The notes beneath the pieces were generated by a model that was given only the letters and a program-made list of their open reading frames with translations, did not search any database and was not told where the DNA came from. DNA of 57,541 nt from positions 1 to 57,541 of the forward strand of contig DROT01000261.1 of assembly GCA_011321775.1 (NCBI GenBank). Direction: 5' to 3'. This document shows positions 1-11,627 of this stretch, one piece after another. Numbering within the stretch: the stretch's first letter is position 1; each line of letters starts with the position of its first letter. The stretch is from Gammaproteobacteria bacterium. GTDB lineage: Bacteria; Pseudomonadota; Gammaproteobacteria; DSM-19610. The position numbers and the translations under genes are program-made.

Positions 1-1070
1 CCCTTGAAGACGGCGTGGTTGAGGGTGTGATACAGCGCGGCCACCAGGCCCAGCGCGGCCAGCAGTGGATGGCCGGTGCCGGTGAACACCATCGACAGCC
101 CCAGGCCGATGAAGATGATGCCGATGTTCTCCACCGAGTGGTAGGCCAGCAGGCGCTTGAGGTCGTGCTGCATCAAGGCGTACAGCACGCCCATCAGCGC
201 CGATACGCTGCCGACGATGAGCACCGCCACGCCCCAGCCCCAGTGGATCGGTCCGAGCAGGTCGAAACAGAAGCGCATGAAGCCGTATACCGCCACCTTC
301 AGCATGACGCCGGACATCAGCGCGGAGATGTGCGACGGCGCCACCGGGTGTGCCTCCGGCAGCCAGGCGTGCAGCGGTACCAGGCCGGCTTTCATGCCGA
401 AGCCGAAGAAGGCCAGCGCGAAGGCCACGCTGGCCCAGACCGTATCGGGGTGGGTGGCGCGCATGGCATCGAAGGCGAAGCCCTTGCCGAAGCCAGCCAG
501 TACCCCGTAGCCCAGCAGGATGGAGAGTGCGCCGATGTGGGCCATCAGCAGGTACAGGAAGGCGGCACGGCGGTTGGCGGCATTTTCGTGCTGCCAGGAG
601 ACCAGAAAATAGGAGGACAACGACATCAGTTCCCAGGCCACCATGAACAGGAAGGCGTCGTTCGCCAGTACCACCAGCTGCATGCCGGCCACGAACAGGC
701 CGGTAAAGCCGCCCAGCGCCGTGAGCGAGTCGCGCCCGCGTTCGTGTTCCCGTACGTAGCCCGGCCCGTACAGTGCCACGGCGACCGTGATCAGACCGAT
801 CAGGGCCAGGAAAAAGCCCGACAGGCCGTCGAGCCGCACCTGCCACGGCAGCCACGGGAGGCCCAGCGGGAGCTGTGCAGTGAAGGCCTGTTCGGCAGTC
901 AGGGCGGAAATGCCGGCGATCGTCCCCAGCAGGCCCGACAGGCCCAGCAACGGCATCACCAGCCGGCGGACGACCGCCGGTCGCCCGCCGGCGGCCAGCG
1001 ACAGCAGCGCCGACAACAGTGCCAGCGCGACCGCCGAGGCGGCCATGGGGAGCGGACTATAGGGGTTCAT
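1..1070 (-). CDS. hyfB: HyfB-like proton-conducting antiporter-type membrane subunit (3' end cut by window)
   Basis: The first 356 codons of a very hydrophobic protein read leftwards and are cut by the window edge. The translation carries the antiporter-type fold shared by NuoL, Mrp and hydrogenase-4 subunit B: WELMSLSSYFLV (the form typical of HyfB/HycC), then a segment with KAGLVPLHAWLPEAHPVAPS, and further on QHDLKRLLAYHSVENIGII. The SVENIG wording favours HyfB over NuoL or NuoM. In that family it is a proton-translocating arm of a formate hydrogenlyase/hydrogenase-4 or of the related Ehr-type complexes, in the inner membrane. The start ATG at 1070 has no clear ribosome site; a second Met lies eight codons in. 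As hyfB is usually first in its operon, the partner genes would lie to the left, outside the window, so the catalytic partner cannot be judged. Confidence 0.8.
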   Translation of the reverse strand, partial: MNPYSPLPMAASAVALALLSALLSLAAGGRPAVVRRLVMPLLGLSGLLGTIAGISALTAEQAFTAQLPLGLPWLPWQVRLDGLSGFFLALIGLITVAVALYGPGYVREHERGRDSLTALGGFTGLFVAGMQLVVLANDAFLFMVAWELMSLSSYFLVSWQHENAANRRAAFLYLLMAHIGALSILLGYGVLAGFGKGFAFDAMRATHPDTVWASVAFALAFFGFGMKAGLVPLHAWLPEAHPVAPSHISALMSGVMLKVAVYGFMRFCFDLLGPIHWGWGVAVLIVGSVSALMGVLYALMQHDLKRLLAYHSVENIGIIFIGLGLSMVFTGTGHPLLAALGLVAALYHTLNHAVFK

Positions 1071-1230
1071 CGGACGGCGTATTCTATACCAGCCGTTGCG
1101 GGCGGTGCGTGAAGGAAGCGTGAGGGGATGGCCGCCAGGGCGTTTTTTTGCGTGTTTCCGTGCGCTTCTGCGGCCTCAGGGGTCCGGAGCTCCAAGTGTT
1201 TAAAACTCGGACAGTTTTCAACAGGCCGTC

Positions 1231-1259
1231 TTGGCACGGCAGAGTCCATCGAGTACAAT
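1231..1259 (+). promoter_or_regulatory. Likely sigma-70 promoter of carA
   Basis: TTGGCA at 1231-1236 and TACAAT at 1254-1259 are separated by exactly 17 bases. This places transcription start near 1266, leaving a leader of about 83 bases before the carA start at 1349. The rest of the 1071-1348 interval, shared with the divergent hyfB-like gene, shows no other convincing site; no arginine or pyrimidine operator was recognised by eye. Confidence 0.65.
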
Positions 1260-1348
1260 CTCGCCGCTTCCGGGCCTCCAACGGGACGCGAAGCTGCCTG
1301 GCACGTTGCCAGAAACGGTACAACACGACTCCTGCGGCGGAGGTTCCC

Positions 1349-2503
1349 TTGAAGACATCGGCCTTGCTGGCCCTGGAAGACGGCAGCCTGTTCAGGGGCC
1401 GGTCGATCGGTTCGGCTGGCCAGAGCACCGGCGAAGTGGTGTTCAACACCGCCATGACCGGTTACCAGGAAATCCTCACCGACCCTTCCTACGCGCGCCA
1501 GCTGGTGACCCTGACCTACCCCCACATTGGTAACGTCGGGGTGAACGTCGAGGACGAGGAGTCCGACGGTATCCAGTGCGCCGGTCTCATCATTCGCGAC
1601 CTGCCGCGTCGCCACAGCAGCTTCCGCAGCCAGCAGAGTCTCTCTGACTTTCTGCAGGAACAGGGGGTGGTCGCCATCGCCGACATCGATACCCGCCGGC
1701 TGACGCGCATCCTGCGCGAGAAGGGCGCCCAGAACGGCTGCCTGGTGGCGGGCGAGCAGATCGATGAAGAAGCCGCTGTTGCGGCGGCGCGCGCCTTCCC
1801 GGGCCTCAAGGGCATGGATCTGGCGCGCGAAGTGACGACCCGCGTACCCTATGAATGGGCGCAGGGCAGCTGGACGCTCGAGGGCGGACTGCCTTCGGCT
1901 CCGCATCCCGTCGACGAGAAACTGCCCTGGCACGTGGTCGCCTACGACTATGGCGTCAAGCGCAACATCCTGCGCATGCTGGTGGATCGCGGTTGCCACC
2001 TGACGGTGGTGCCGGCGCAGACCCCGGCGGCCGAGGTGATGGCGCTGAAGCCCGATGGCGTGTTCCTGTCCAACGGACCCGGTGACCCGGAGCCCTGCGA
2101 CTATGCCATCGCCGCCATCCGCGAGATCGTCGAGCGCGGCACCCCGGTGTTCGGCATCTGTCTCGGCCACCAGCTGCTGTCGCTGGCCAGCGGCGCGCGC
2201 ACCGTGAAGATGAAGTTCGGCCACCACGGCGCCAACCACCCGGTGCAGGACCTCGACAGCGGGGTGGTGATGATCACCAGCCAGAACCACGGCTTCGCCG
2301 TCGACGAACAGGCGCTGCCGGAAAACCTGCGCGCCACCCACCGTTCGCTGTTCGACGGTTCCCTGCAGGGCGTCCACCGTACCGACCGGCCGGCGTTCAG
2401 CTTCCAGGGGCACCCCGAGGCCAGCCCCGGACCGCACGACGTGGCGCCGCTGTTCGACCATTTCATCGAGCTGATCGAGGCCGCCGGCGGCACACAGGGG
2501 TGA
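1349..2503 (+). CDS. carA: Carbamoyl-phosphate synthase small (glutaminase) subunit
   Basis: CarA hydrolyses glutamine and passes ammonia to CarB for carbamoyl phosphate, the shared precursor of arginine and pyrimidines. The N-terminal CPSase domain begins [13 protein letters not shown], matching the start of the family, which fixes the start at the TTG at 1349; a strong ribosome site (GGCGGAGG, 1335-1342) precedes it at the right distance. The frame stays open further upstream, but those codons look non-coding. The C-terminal class I glutamine amidotransferase domain has the nucleophile C271 in FGICLGHQ and the His/Glu pair in [10 protein letters not shown]. Length of 384 residues is normal. 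It is followed by an unusually long 211-base spacer before carB. Confidence 0.97.
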   Translation: MKTSALLALEDGSLFRGRSIGSAGQSTGEVVFNTAMTGYQEILTDPSYARQLVTLTYPHIGNVGVNVEDEESDGIQCAGLIIRDLPRRHSSFRSQQSLSDFLQEQGVVAIADIDTRRLTRILREKGAQNGCLVAGEQIDEEAAVAAARAFPGLKGMDLAREVTTRVPYEWAQGSWTLEGGLPSAPHPVDEKLPWHVVAYDYGVKRNILRMLVDRGCHLTVVPAQTPAAEVMALKPDGVFLSNGPGDPEPCDYAIAAIREIVERGTPVFGICLGHQLLSLASGARTVKMKFGHHGANHPVQDLDSGVVMITSQNHGFAVDEQALPENLRATHRSLFDGSLQGVHRTDRPAFSFQGHPEASPGPHDVAPLFDHFIELIEAAGGTQG

Positions 2504-2598
2504 AGGAGCGAGGCGGCACAGACAGAGTATAAGGGGGCACTCCGATCACACCGTCGCTTCGGCGAGAGCCGGGAGCCGGTGCGCGCTGAACACCACGG

Positions 2599-2618
2599 AT
2601 TCCGGCCTGCGCCGGAAT
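2599..2618. repeat. dRS3-like palindrome in the carA-carB spacer
   Basis: A perfect inverted repeat ATTCCGGC-CTGC-GCCGGAAT. It has the form of the dispersed ATTCC-N-GGAAT palindromes (dRS3 type in Neisseria, widespread in proteobacteria) that translate on one strand as VIPAQAGI-type pseudo-peptides. It sits in the middle of the 211-base carA-carB spacer (2504-2714), in which no gene is seen. Confidence 0.7.
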
Positions 2619-2714
2619 GACGAAAGAGAAACCGATACCAGGAAACGCCGGTTTTCCACCGGTCGGCAGCGGCACGGCGATGCCGCAACCCGGCAGTGAC
2701 CAGAGAATGTACGC

Positions 2715-5932
<3,218 letters not shown>

Positions 5933-5936
<4 letters not shown>

Positions 5937-6409
5937 GCAAGGTTCCATTGACCAAACGCGGCGCGGAAAAACTGCAGGAGGAGCTGCAGTATCTGAAGAC
6001 GGTGGAACGCCCGCGCATCATCCAGGCGATCGCCGAGGCGCGCGCCCACGGCGACCTCAAGGAGAATGCCGAGTACCACGCCGCGCGCGAGCAGCAGAGC
6101 TTCACCGAGGGACGTATCAAGGAGATCGAGGGCAAGCTGTCGCACGCCCAGATCATCGACGTCTCCACCCTCGATGCCGGCGGCAAGGTGGTATTCGGCG
6201 CCACGGTGGAGCTGGAGGACGAGGACAGCGGCGAGCAGCTGACCTACCAGATCGTCGGCGACGACGAGGCCGACATCAAGGCCGGGCTGGTCTCCATCAG
6301 CTCTCCCATCGCCCGCGCCCTGATCGGCAAGGAAGAGGGCGACGTCGCCACCGTGGTCACGCCGGGCGGCGAGCGCAACCTGGAGATCGTCGCGGTGCGT
6401 TATGAGTAA
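5933..6409 (+). CDS. greA: Transcription elongation factor GreA
   Basis: GreA binds the RNA polymerase secondary channel and stimulates cleavage of backtracked transcripts. The 158-residue protein has the usual length and two parts: an N-terminal coiled-coil hairpin with the tip acidic motif in [13 protein letters not shown] (about residues 39-52) and a C-terminal FKBP-like domain ending in LEIVAVRYE. The ATG overlaps the carB stop codon by four bases, as in the Pseudomonas carAB-greA arrangement. Confidence 0.98.
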
Positions 6410-6411
6410 GC

Positions 6412-6861
6412 GTGGATAGTCGCCGCCTGCTGGCCGGGGAGCGTATCCTGCTGACGCTGTGGGTTGGCGGATTGTGGGCCATCGGCTATATCGTCGCCCC
6501 GACGCTGTTCGTGAATCTCGATGACCGCGCCCTGGCGGGCACCCTGGCAGGCCAGATGTTCGCGATCATCGCCTGGATCGGGCTGGTCTGCGGCGCTATC
6601 CTGTTGATCCTGAATCAGCTCCGCCACCCCCGGCGGCGTTCCAACTGGCGCGCGCTGGTATTGCTGGCCATGCTGCTGCTGGTGCTGGCGGGACAGTTCA
6701 TACTGGCGCCGATGATCGCCGATCTGCGCGCGGCCGGTGCCACCGCCACGGCGGCCTTCGCCCGTCTGCACGGCATGGCCTCGGTGGCCTACCTGGTCAC
6801 CAGCCTGCTCGGCCTGGCGCTGGTGGCCGCACCGTGCGAAGAGAGCCGTGGGCAGGGATGA
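6412..6861 (+). CDS. DUF4149 four-helix membrane protein
   Basis: A 149-residue integral membrane protein with about four hydrophobic helices (residues 12-33, 44-65, 78-97, 122-140). The opening LLAGERILLTLWVGGLWAIG, the VAPTLF turn and the RLHG segment before the last helix match the DUF4149 (TMEM205-like) family, regularly found next to greA in gammaproteobacteria. It starts with GTG two bases after the greA stop, so it belongs to the same transcript. The function of the family is unknown; a role in the inner membrane is all that can be said. Confidence 0.8.
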   Translation: MDSRRLLAGERILLTLWVGGLWAIGYIVAPTLFVNLDDRALAGTLAGQMFAIIAWIGLVCGAILLILNQLRHPRRRSNWRALVLLAMLLLVLAGQFILAPMIADLRAAGATATAAFARLHGMASVAYLVTSLLGLALVAAPCEESRGQG

Positions 6862-6896
6862 GCGGGTGGTCACCGCGTTCCGAGCGGGAGTGAGCC

Positions 6897-7376
6897 ATGG
6901 GTGAGTTCGTGAAATGGCGCGACGACTGGAAGCTGGGCATCGAGCCGCTCGATCGCCAGCACCGGCAGATGACCGATGCGCTCAATCGCCTGGTACAGGC
7001 CTGTCACGGTGAACTGGAGCCGGGGGTCGGAGAGGAGGAGAGGGAAGGTGTTCTGGCCCAACGGATGGATGAACTCTACCGCCTGACCCGCGATCATTTC
7101 CGTCTCGAGGAACGCATGATGCAGGCGACCCGTTTCCCGGGCCATGCCGAGCACGCCCGCGAGCACGCGCTGCTGCTGGCGGAACTCAAGCGTGCGTTCG
7201 CCGAACGCCTGGCAGCGGGTTGCTGCGATCTCGACGAGCGCACGCTGCAGGCGCTGAAGACCTGGTTCGTGGTGCACGTGTCGCGCAGCGACCGCGAGTT
7301 TGCCGACTATATCGCGGAGCACGATATTCCGGTCGAGCAACAGGGCAGCGGGACCGCAGGCGACAGTCGGTCATGA
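6897..7376 (+). CDS. Bacteriohemerythrin (di-iron O2-binding protein)
   Basis: A 159-residue single-domain hemerythrin, cytoplasmic with no signal peptide. The di-iron ligand set can be placed: H22 in DRQH, H67 and E71 in HFRLE, H86 and H90 in EHAREH, H127 and D132 in HVSRSD. Such proteins bind O2 (some also NO) and act in sensing, storage or delivery. A ribosome site (GGGAG) lies just upstream. The stop overlaps the ATG of the following response regulator by four bases (ATGA), which argues that the two work together and that this is a sensor input rather than a storage protein. It begins only 35 bases after the DUF4149 gene, so read-through from carAB-greA is possible. Confidence 0.9.
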   Translation: MGEFVKWRDDWKLGIEPLDRQHRQMTDALNRLVQACHGELEPGVGEEEREGVLAQRMDELYRLTRDHFRLEERMMQATRFPGHAEHAREHALLLAELKRAFAERLAAGCCDLDERTLQALKTWFVVHVSRSDREFADYIAEHDIPVEQQGSGTAGDSRS

Positions 7377-7759
7377 ACGACAGCGACAACAGGCAAGTGA
7401 TCCTGGTCGTCGACGACGAACCGATGAACATCACGCTGCTGGCGGGGATTCTCAAGGGACACTACAAGGTGAAGATGGCAAAGGACGGTGAAAAGGCGCT
7501 CCGCATTGCCGCTGCCACGCCGCCGCCGGACCTGATCCTGCTGGACGTGATGATGCCCGGCATGGACGGCTGGGAAGTGTGTCGTCGCCTCAAGGCGCAG
7601 GACACCACCCGCGACATCCCGCTGGTGTTCGTCACCGGCATGACCGACGACAGCGAGCGCCGCAAGGGGCTGGCGCTGGGTGCGGCCGGTTTCCTGCACA
7701 AGCCGGTGGATGCGGCCGAGGTGCTGGAGACGGTACGGAGTCTGCTGGAGTCTCCATGA
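7373..7759 (+). CDS. Single-domain response regulator (CheY-like)
   Basis: A 128-residue receiver domain with nothing attached. The acidic pocket is D14-D15, the phosphoacceptor D58 in LLDVMMPGMDG, the switch Thr T88 and the conserved Lys K110 in HKP, all present. The ATG at 7373 is the only start that fits the domain boundary and overlaps the hemerythrin stop. With no output domain it must act by protein contact or as a phosphate shuttle, most simply with the hybrid kinase encoded next. The sequence is close to the receivers of the PP2C protein at 14059 and of the HD-GYP protein at 25078. Confidence 0.92.
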   Translation: MNDSDNRQVILVVDDEPMNITLLAGILKGHYKVKMAKDGEKALRIAAATPPPDLILLDVMMPGMDGWEVCRRLKAQDTTRDIPLVFVTGMTDDSERRKGLALGAAGFLHKPVDAAEVLETVRSLLESP

Positions 7760-7814
7760 TCCCGCCCGGCCAGGTTTCTGCACGTCGCCACGCGACGGCG
7801 CCAGGTGGCGGTTC

Positions 7815-10800
7815 GTGAAGCTGCGTCTCAAGTTCACCCTGTTCGTCATCGCACCGCTGTTCGCGGTGTTTTCGCTCATGGTGTGGGTGGGGCTCGACGC
7901 CTTCGAGCACAATACCCGCAAGGAGATCTCGCGGGAACTGCGGGAGTCCGCCCAGGCGCAGGCGGCCCATATCAGCGCGCTGATGCGCGAGGTGGCGCAG
8001 GTGGCGCGCAGCAGTGCCGAGTTCCTCGGTATCCGCACGGACCTCGATGCGAAGACGCTGGAGGCCATGTTGCGGCGCAACGTCAACGGCAATCCCGTCG
8101 TGTTCGGTTCCGCCGTGGCCTTCGAGCCGGGCGCCTTCGAGGGACGTCCCCGCTTCGCCCCCTATGCCTTCCGCAACCCGAAGAAGGGCGGCGACATCGA
8201 GACCATCCAGCTGGACTACGACTACACCGATCCGAAATGGGACTGGTACCGGCTGGCGAAGCAGGCGGGTCACGGCATCTGGACCGAGCCCTACTTCGAC
8301 GAAGGCGGCGGCAACATCCTCATGACGACCTTTTCGGTGCCGTTCTATCGCAACGGCCGTTTTGCCGGTGTGGCCACCGTCGACGTGCCGCTGGAGCCGC
8401 TCAATCGCCTGCTGGCCGTGGGCGGAGGGATCGAACGGCGTTTCGTACTCCTGTCGGCCAGCCAGCGCTTTCTCTACGCCGGCGACCGCAGCATGATCGG
8501 CAAGCCGCTGCTCGGGGAACTGGAGGCGCGCGACCGGCGCGATCTCGCCATCGAACTGGCGCGCGCCGTCGACGCCGGTGAGCCGCGCACCCTGGTACTG
8601 GAGGGCCTGGACCGGCCCGAACCGCAGTGGGTCACGGTGGTGCCGGTGAAGACCGCCGGCTGGACGCTGGTGTCGATCGAGGACCAGAGCGTGGCGCTGG
8701 CCTTTCTCAACCAGCAGCGCCGGCGTGCCATCGCCGTACTGGCGGCCGGTTTCCTGCTCAGCATGGGGCTGGTGTGGGTACTGCTGGCCTGGGTCACGCG
8801 GCCGTTGCGCAACCTCGCCGCCGCCGTCGACGAGGTGTCACACGGCAACCTGGCGGTGCGTATCGAGCGCGAGGGCGGTGACGAGATCGGTGACCTCGCC
8901 GAGCGTTTCGCCGAGATGCTGGCGCGGCTGCTGCAGAGGGAAGCCGCGCTCAAGGAACTCAACGAGTCGCTGGAAAAGCGCGTCGAGGAGCGTACCCGCT
9001 CGCTGGAGAAGAGCCAGAACCTGATCCGGGCGCTGCTCGACAATTCCCCGGCGGTGATCTACCTCAAGGATCTGGACGGCCGCTACCTGATGGTCAACCG
9101 CGTCTGGAGCGAGGTCACCGGGGTGACGGCCGAACGCGCCATCGGTTCCACCGATTTCGACTTTGCGCCGCCCGAGGTGGCGGAGGAATTCGTCGTCAAC
9201 GACCGGCGCGTGGTCGCCGGGGGGAAACCGGTACAGAGCGAGGAACACCTGCCGCAGGCGGACGGCCGGGTGCACGTCTACCGTTCCTTCAAGTTCCCGG
9301 TGTTCGACCAGGAGGGACGGATGTTCGCCGTCGGCGGCGTGTCCACCGACATCAGCGATCTCATGGAGATGCAGCAGGAACTGCAGCAGGCGCGCGAGGT
9401 GGCGGAGGAGGCCAGCCGCTCCAAGTCGGAGTTCCTCGCCAACATGAGTCACGAGATCCGCACGCCGATGAACGCCATCATCGGCCTGTCGCACCTGGCA
9501 CTGGCTACCGACCTCAGCCCGCGCCAGCGCGACTACCTGAAGAAGATCTACAACTCCGCCCAGTCGCTGCTCGGGATCATCAACGACATCCTCGATTTCT
9601 CCAAGATCGAGGCCGGCAAGCTGGAGATGGAGGCCATCGAGTTCGACCTCGAGGAGACCCTGGACAACCTGGTCAGCATGATGTCGGTGAAGACCGCGGA
9701 GAAGGGGCTGGAATTCCTGGTGGACCGCGGCCCCGAGGTGCCCACCGGACTGGTGGGCGACCCGCTGCGCGTCGGCCAGGTGCTCATCAACCTGGTCAAC
9801 AATGCGGTCAAGTTCACCGACGCGGGCACGGTGACGCTGCGCGTGGCGCTGGCGGAACGGCGACAGGATGGCGTGACCCTGCGGTTCGAGGTGCAGGATA
9901 CCGGCATCGGCATGGACGAGGCGCAACTGGGGCGGCTGTTCCGCTCCTTCACCCAGGCGGACGGTTCCACCACCCGCAAGTATGGCGGCACCGGTCTCGG
10001 CCTGACGATCTCGCGGCGGCTGGTGGAGATGATGGGCGGCGAGATCGGCGTCGAGTCGCAACCGGGCGCGGGATCGACCTTCTGGTTCACGGTGCAGCTG
10101 GGCCTGGCGCAGAAACTGCCGCAGCGGCGCCGCCTGAGCGCCACCCCCGACCTCGAGGGACTGCCGGTGCTGGTGGTGGACGACAACCCGGTGGCGCGCG
10201 AGATCCTGGTGCGCGACGTGGAGCAGTTCGGTTTCCGGGCCGGCGAGGCGCCGTCCGCGGCCGAGGCCCTGGCCGAGCTGCGGCAGGCGCAGCAGCGCGG
10301 CGAGCCCTGGCGGCTGGCGCTGGTGGACTGGAACATGCCGGGCATGAGCGGCCTGGAACTGGCACGCCGCATCCTCGAGGACGAGACGCTGGAGCCGAAG
10401 CCGCACATCATCATCGTCTCCGCCTACAGCCGCGAGGACCTGGTCCACCAGGCCCGCGAGCTGGGGCTGGACGGCTACCTGGTCAAGCCGGTCAACGACT
10501 CCTTGCTGTTCGACGCCATCATGCAGGCCTTCGGCAAGGAGATGCGGGCGCAGGCGCAGGCGCGCCGGCAGACGCCGGAGTTGCCGCCGCAGGTGCGCGG
10601 TGCCCGGCTGCTGCTGGTGGAGGACAACGAGATCAACCAGCAGGTCGCGCGCGAGATCCTCGAGAACGCCGGTGCCCGCGTGAGCGTGGCCGCCAACGGT
10701 GTCGAGGCACTGGAGATGCTCGCCGCCGGTGACTACGATGGCGTGCTGATGGACATGCAGATGCCGGTGATGGACGGTGTCACGGCGACCCGTGAGATCC

Positions 10801-11627
10801 GCAAGCAGGAAAGATACCGCGAGCTGCCGATCATCGCCATGACCGCCAACGCCATGGCCGGTGATCGCGACCGCTGCCTGCAGGCGGGCATGAACGACCA
10901 CGTCGCCAAGCCGATCGACGTGCAGCAGCTGTTCGAGGTCCTCGGTCGCTGGATCGAGCTTCCCGAGGATCGTCGCGTCGAGCCGCCGCGGCCCGCGGAG
11001 GATGGTGCAGCGCAGGAGGCGCTGCCCGAACTGGCGGGCATCGACGTGGAGGGGGGGCTGGCGCGCGTCGGCGGCAATGCGAAGCTCTATCGGGGCATCC
11101 TGCTCAAGTTCCGCAGCAGCCAGGCGAAGGTCCCGGAGCAGATCGAGGCGGCGCTGGCGGCGGGGGAGCGCGACACGGCCGAACGCCTGGCGCACACGCT
11201 CAAGGGCGTGAGCGGCAGCATCGGCGCCGATGAACTGCAGCAGGCGGCACTCCGCCTGGAGAGCGCCATCCGTGAGGGGCGGGAAGGGCTGGCCGCGGTT
11301 CTGCAGGACGTGCGCGCGCGCCTGGCCCCGGTGCTGGAGGCGCTGGCCGTGCTCGAAGACGAGCGCGCGCCGGCAACGGCGGAGGCGAGCCCGGACCCGG
11401 AGCGTCTGCAGGCACTGCTGGCGCGCCTGCGCCAGTTGCTGGAAGAGGACGACGCCGAGGCCGCCGAGTCGCTGGACGAGCTTGCCGGACTGCTGTCCGG
11501 CACGCCGCTGGATCCGCTGCTGGAGCGTCTGGCGGCGGCCATCGGCGACTATGATTTCGAGCAGGCGCTGGAGCAGCTGGCACGGCTGGAACGGCAGCTG
11601 CAACAAGGGGAGCGTGCGCAAGGATGA
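7815..11627 (+). CDS. Membrane hybrid histidine kinase: Cache-HAMP-PAS-HisKA-HATPase-REC-REC-HPt
   Basis: A 1270-residue phosphorelay kinase. Order: TM1 (about 8-28); periplasmic dCache-type sensor (about 30-300, containing WDWYRLAKQAG and VATVDVPLEPL); TM2 (about 303-325); HAMP and coiled coil; PAS (about 405-520, NSPAVIYLKDLDGRYL); HisKA with H546 in NMSHEIRTPMNA; HATPase with NNAVKF and GGTGLGLTIS; REC1 with D838; REC2 with D980; HPt with H1127 in AHTLKGVSGS. All four phosphosites are intact. The GTG at 7815 is chosen because AGGTGG precedes it and TM1 follows at once; upstream codons look non-coding. The periplasmic sensor suggests a small-molecule signal. Its ATGA overlap with the permease gene ties it to 11624-13408, and HPt could pass phosphate to the stand-alone receiver at 7373. 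Confidence 0.93.
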   Translation: MKLRLKFTLFVIAPLFAVFSLMVWVGLDAFEHNTRKEISRELRESAQAQAAHISALMREVAQVARSSAEFLGIRTDLDAKTLEAMLRRNVNGNPVVFGSAVAFEPGAFEGRPRFAPYAFRNPKKGGDIETIQLDYDYTDPKWDWYRLAKQAGHGIWTEPYFDEGGGNILMTTFSVPFYRNGRFAGVATVDVPLEPLNRLLAVGGGIERRFVLLSASQRFLYAGDRSMIGKPLLGELEARDRRDLAIELARAVDAGEPRTLVLEGLDRPEPQWVTVVPVKTAGWTLVSIEDQSVALAFLNQQRRRAIAVLAAGFLLSMGLVWVLLAWVTRPLRNLAAAVDEVSHGNLAVRIEREGGDEIGDLAERFAEMLARLLQREAALKELNESLEKRVEERTRSLEKSQNLIRALLDNSPAVIYLKDLDGRYLMVNRVWSEVTGVTAERAIGSTDFDFAPPEVAEEFVVNDRRVVAGGKPVQSEEHLPQADGRVHVYRSFKFPVFDQEGRMFAVGGVSTDISDLMEMQQELQQAREVAEEASRSKSEFLANMSHEIRTPMNAIIGLSHLALATDLSPRQRDYLKKIYNSAQSLLGIINDILDFSKIEAGKLEMEAIEFDLEETLDNLVSMMSVKTAEKGLEFLVDRGPEVPTGLVGDPLRVGQVLINLVNNAVKFTDAGTVTLRVALAERRQDGVTLRFEVQDTGIGMDEAQLGRLFRSFTQADGSTTRKYGGTGLGLTISRRLVEMMGGEIGVESQPGAGSTFWFTVQLGLAQKLPQRRRLSATPDLEGLPVLVVDDNPVAREILVRDVEQFGFRAGEAPSAAEALAELRQAQQRGEPWRLALVDWNMPGMSGLELARRILEDETLEPKPHIIIVSAYSREDLVHQARELGLDGYLVKPVNDSLLFDAIMQAFGKEMRAQAQARRQTPELPPQVRGARLLLVEDNEINQQVAREILENAGARVSVAANGVEALEMLAAGDYDGVLMDMQMPVMDGVTATREIRKQERYRELPIIAMTANAMAGDRDRCLQAGMNDHVAKPIDVQQLFEVLGRWIELPEDRRVEPPRPAEDGAAQEALPELAGIDVEGGLARVGGNAKLYRGILLKFRSSQAKVPEQIEAALAAGERDTAERLAHTLKGVSGSIGADELQQAALRLESAIREGREGLAAVLQDVRARLAPVLEALAVLEDERAPATAEASPDPERLQALLARLRQLLEEDDAEAAESLDELAGLLSGTPLDPLLERLAAAIGDYDFEQALEQLARLERQLQQGERAQG

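Noticed and set aside
1149-1163. Copy of the TTCCGTG-type repeat upstream of carA
   Set aside because: Only about ten bases (TGTTTCCGTG) match and no second arm is seen; chance similarity is as likely.
2575-2640. Peptide VIPAQAGI on the minus strand as part of a gene
   Set aside because: It is the well-known pseudo-translation of a dispersed palindromic repeat, not a protein.
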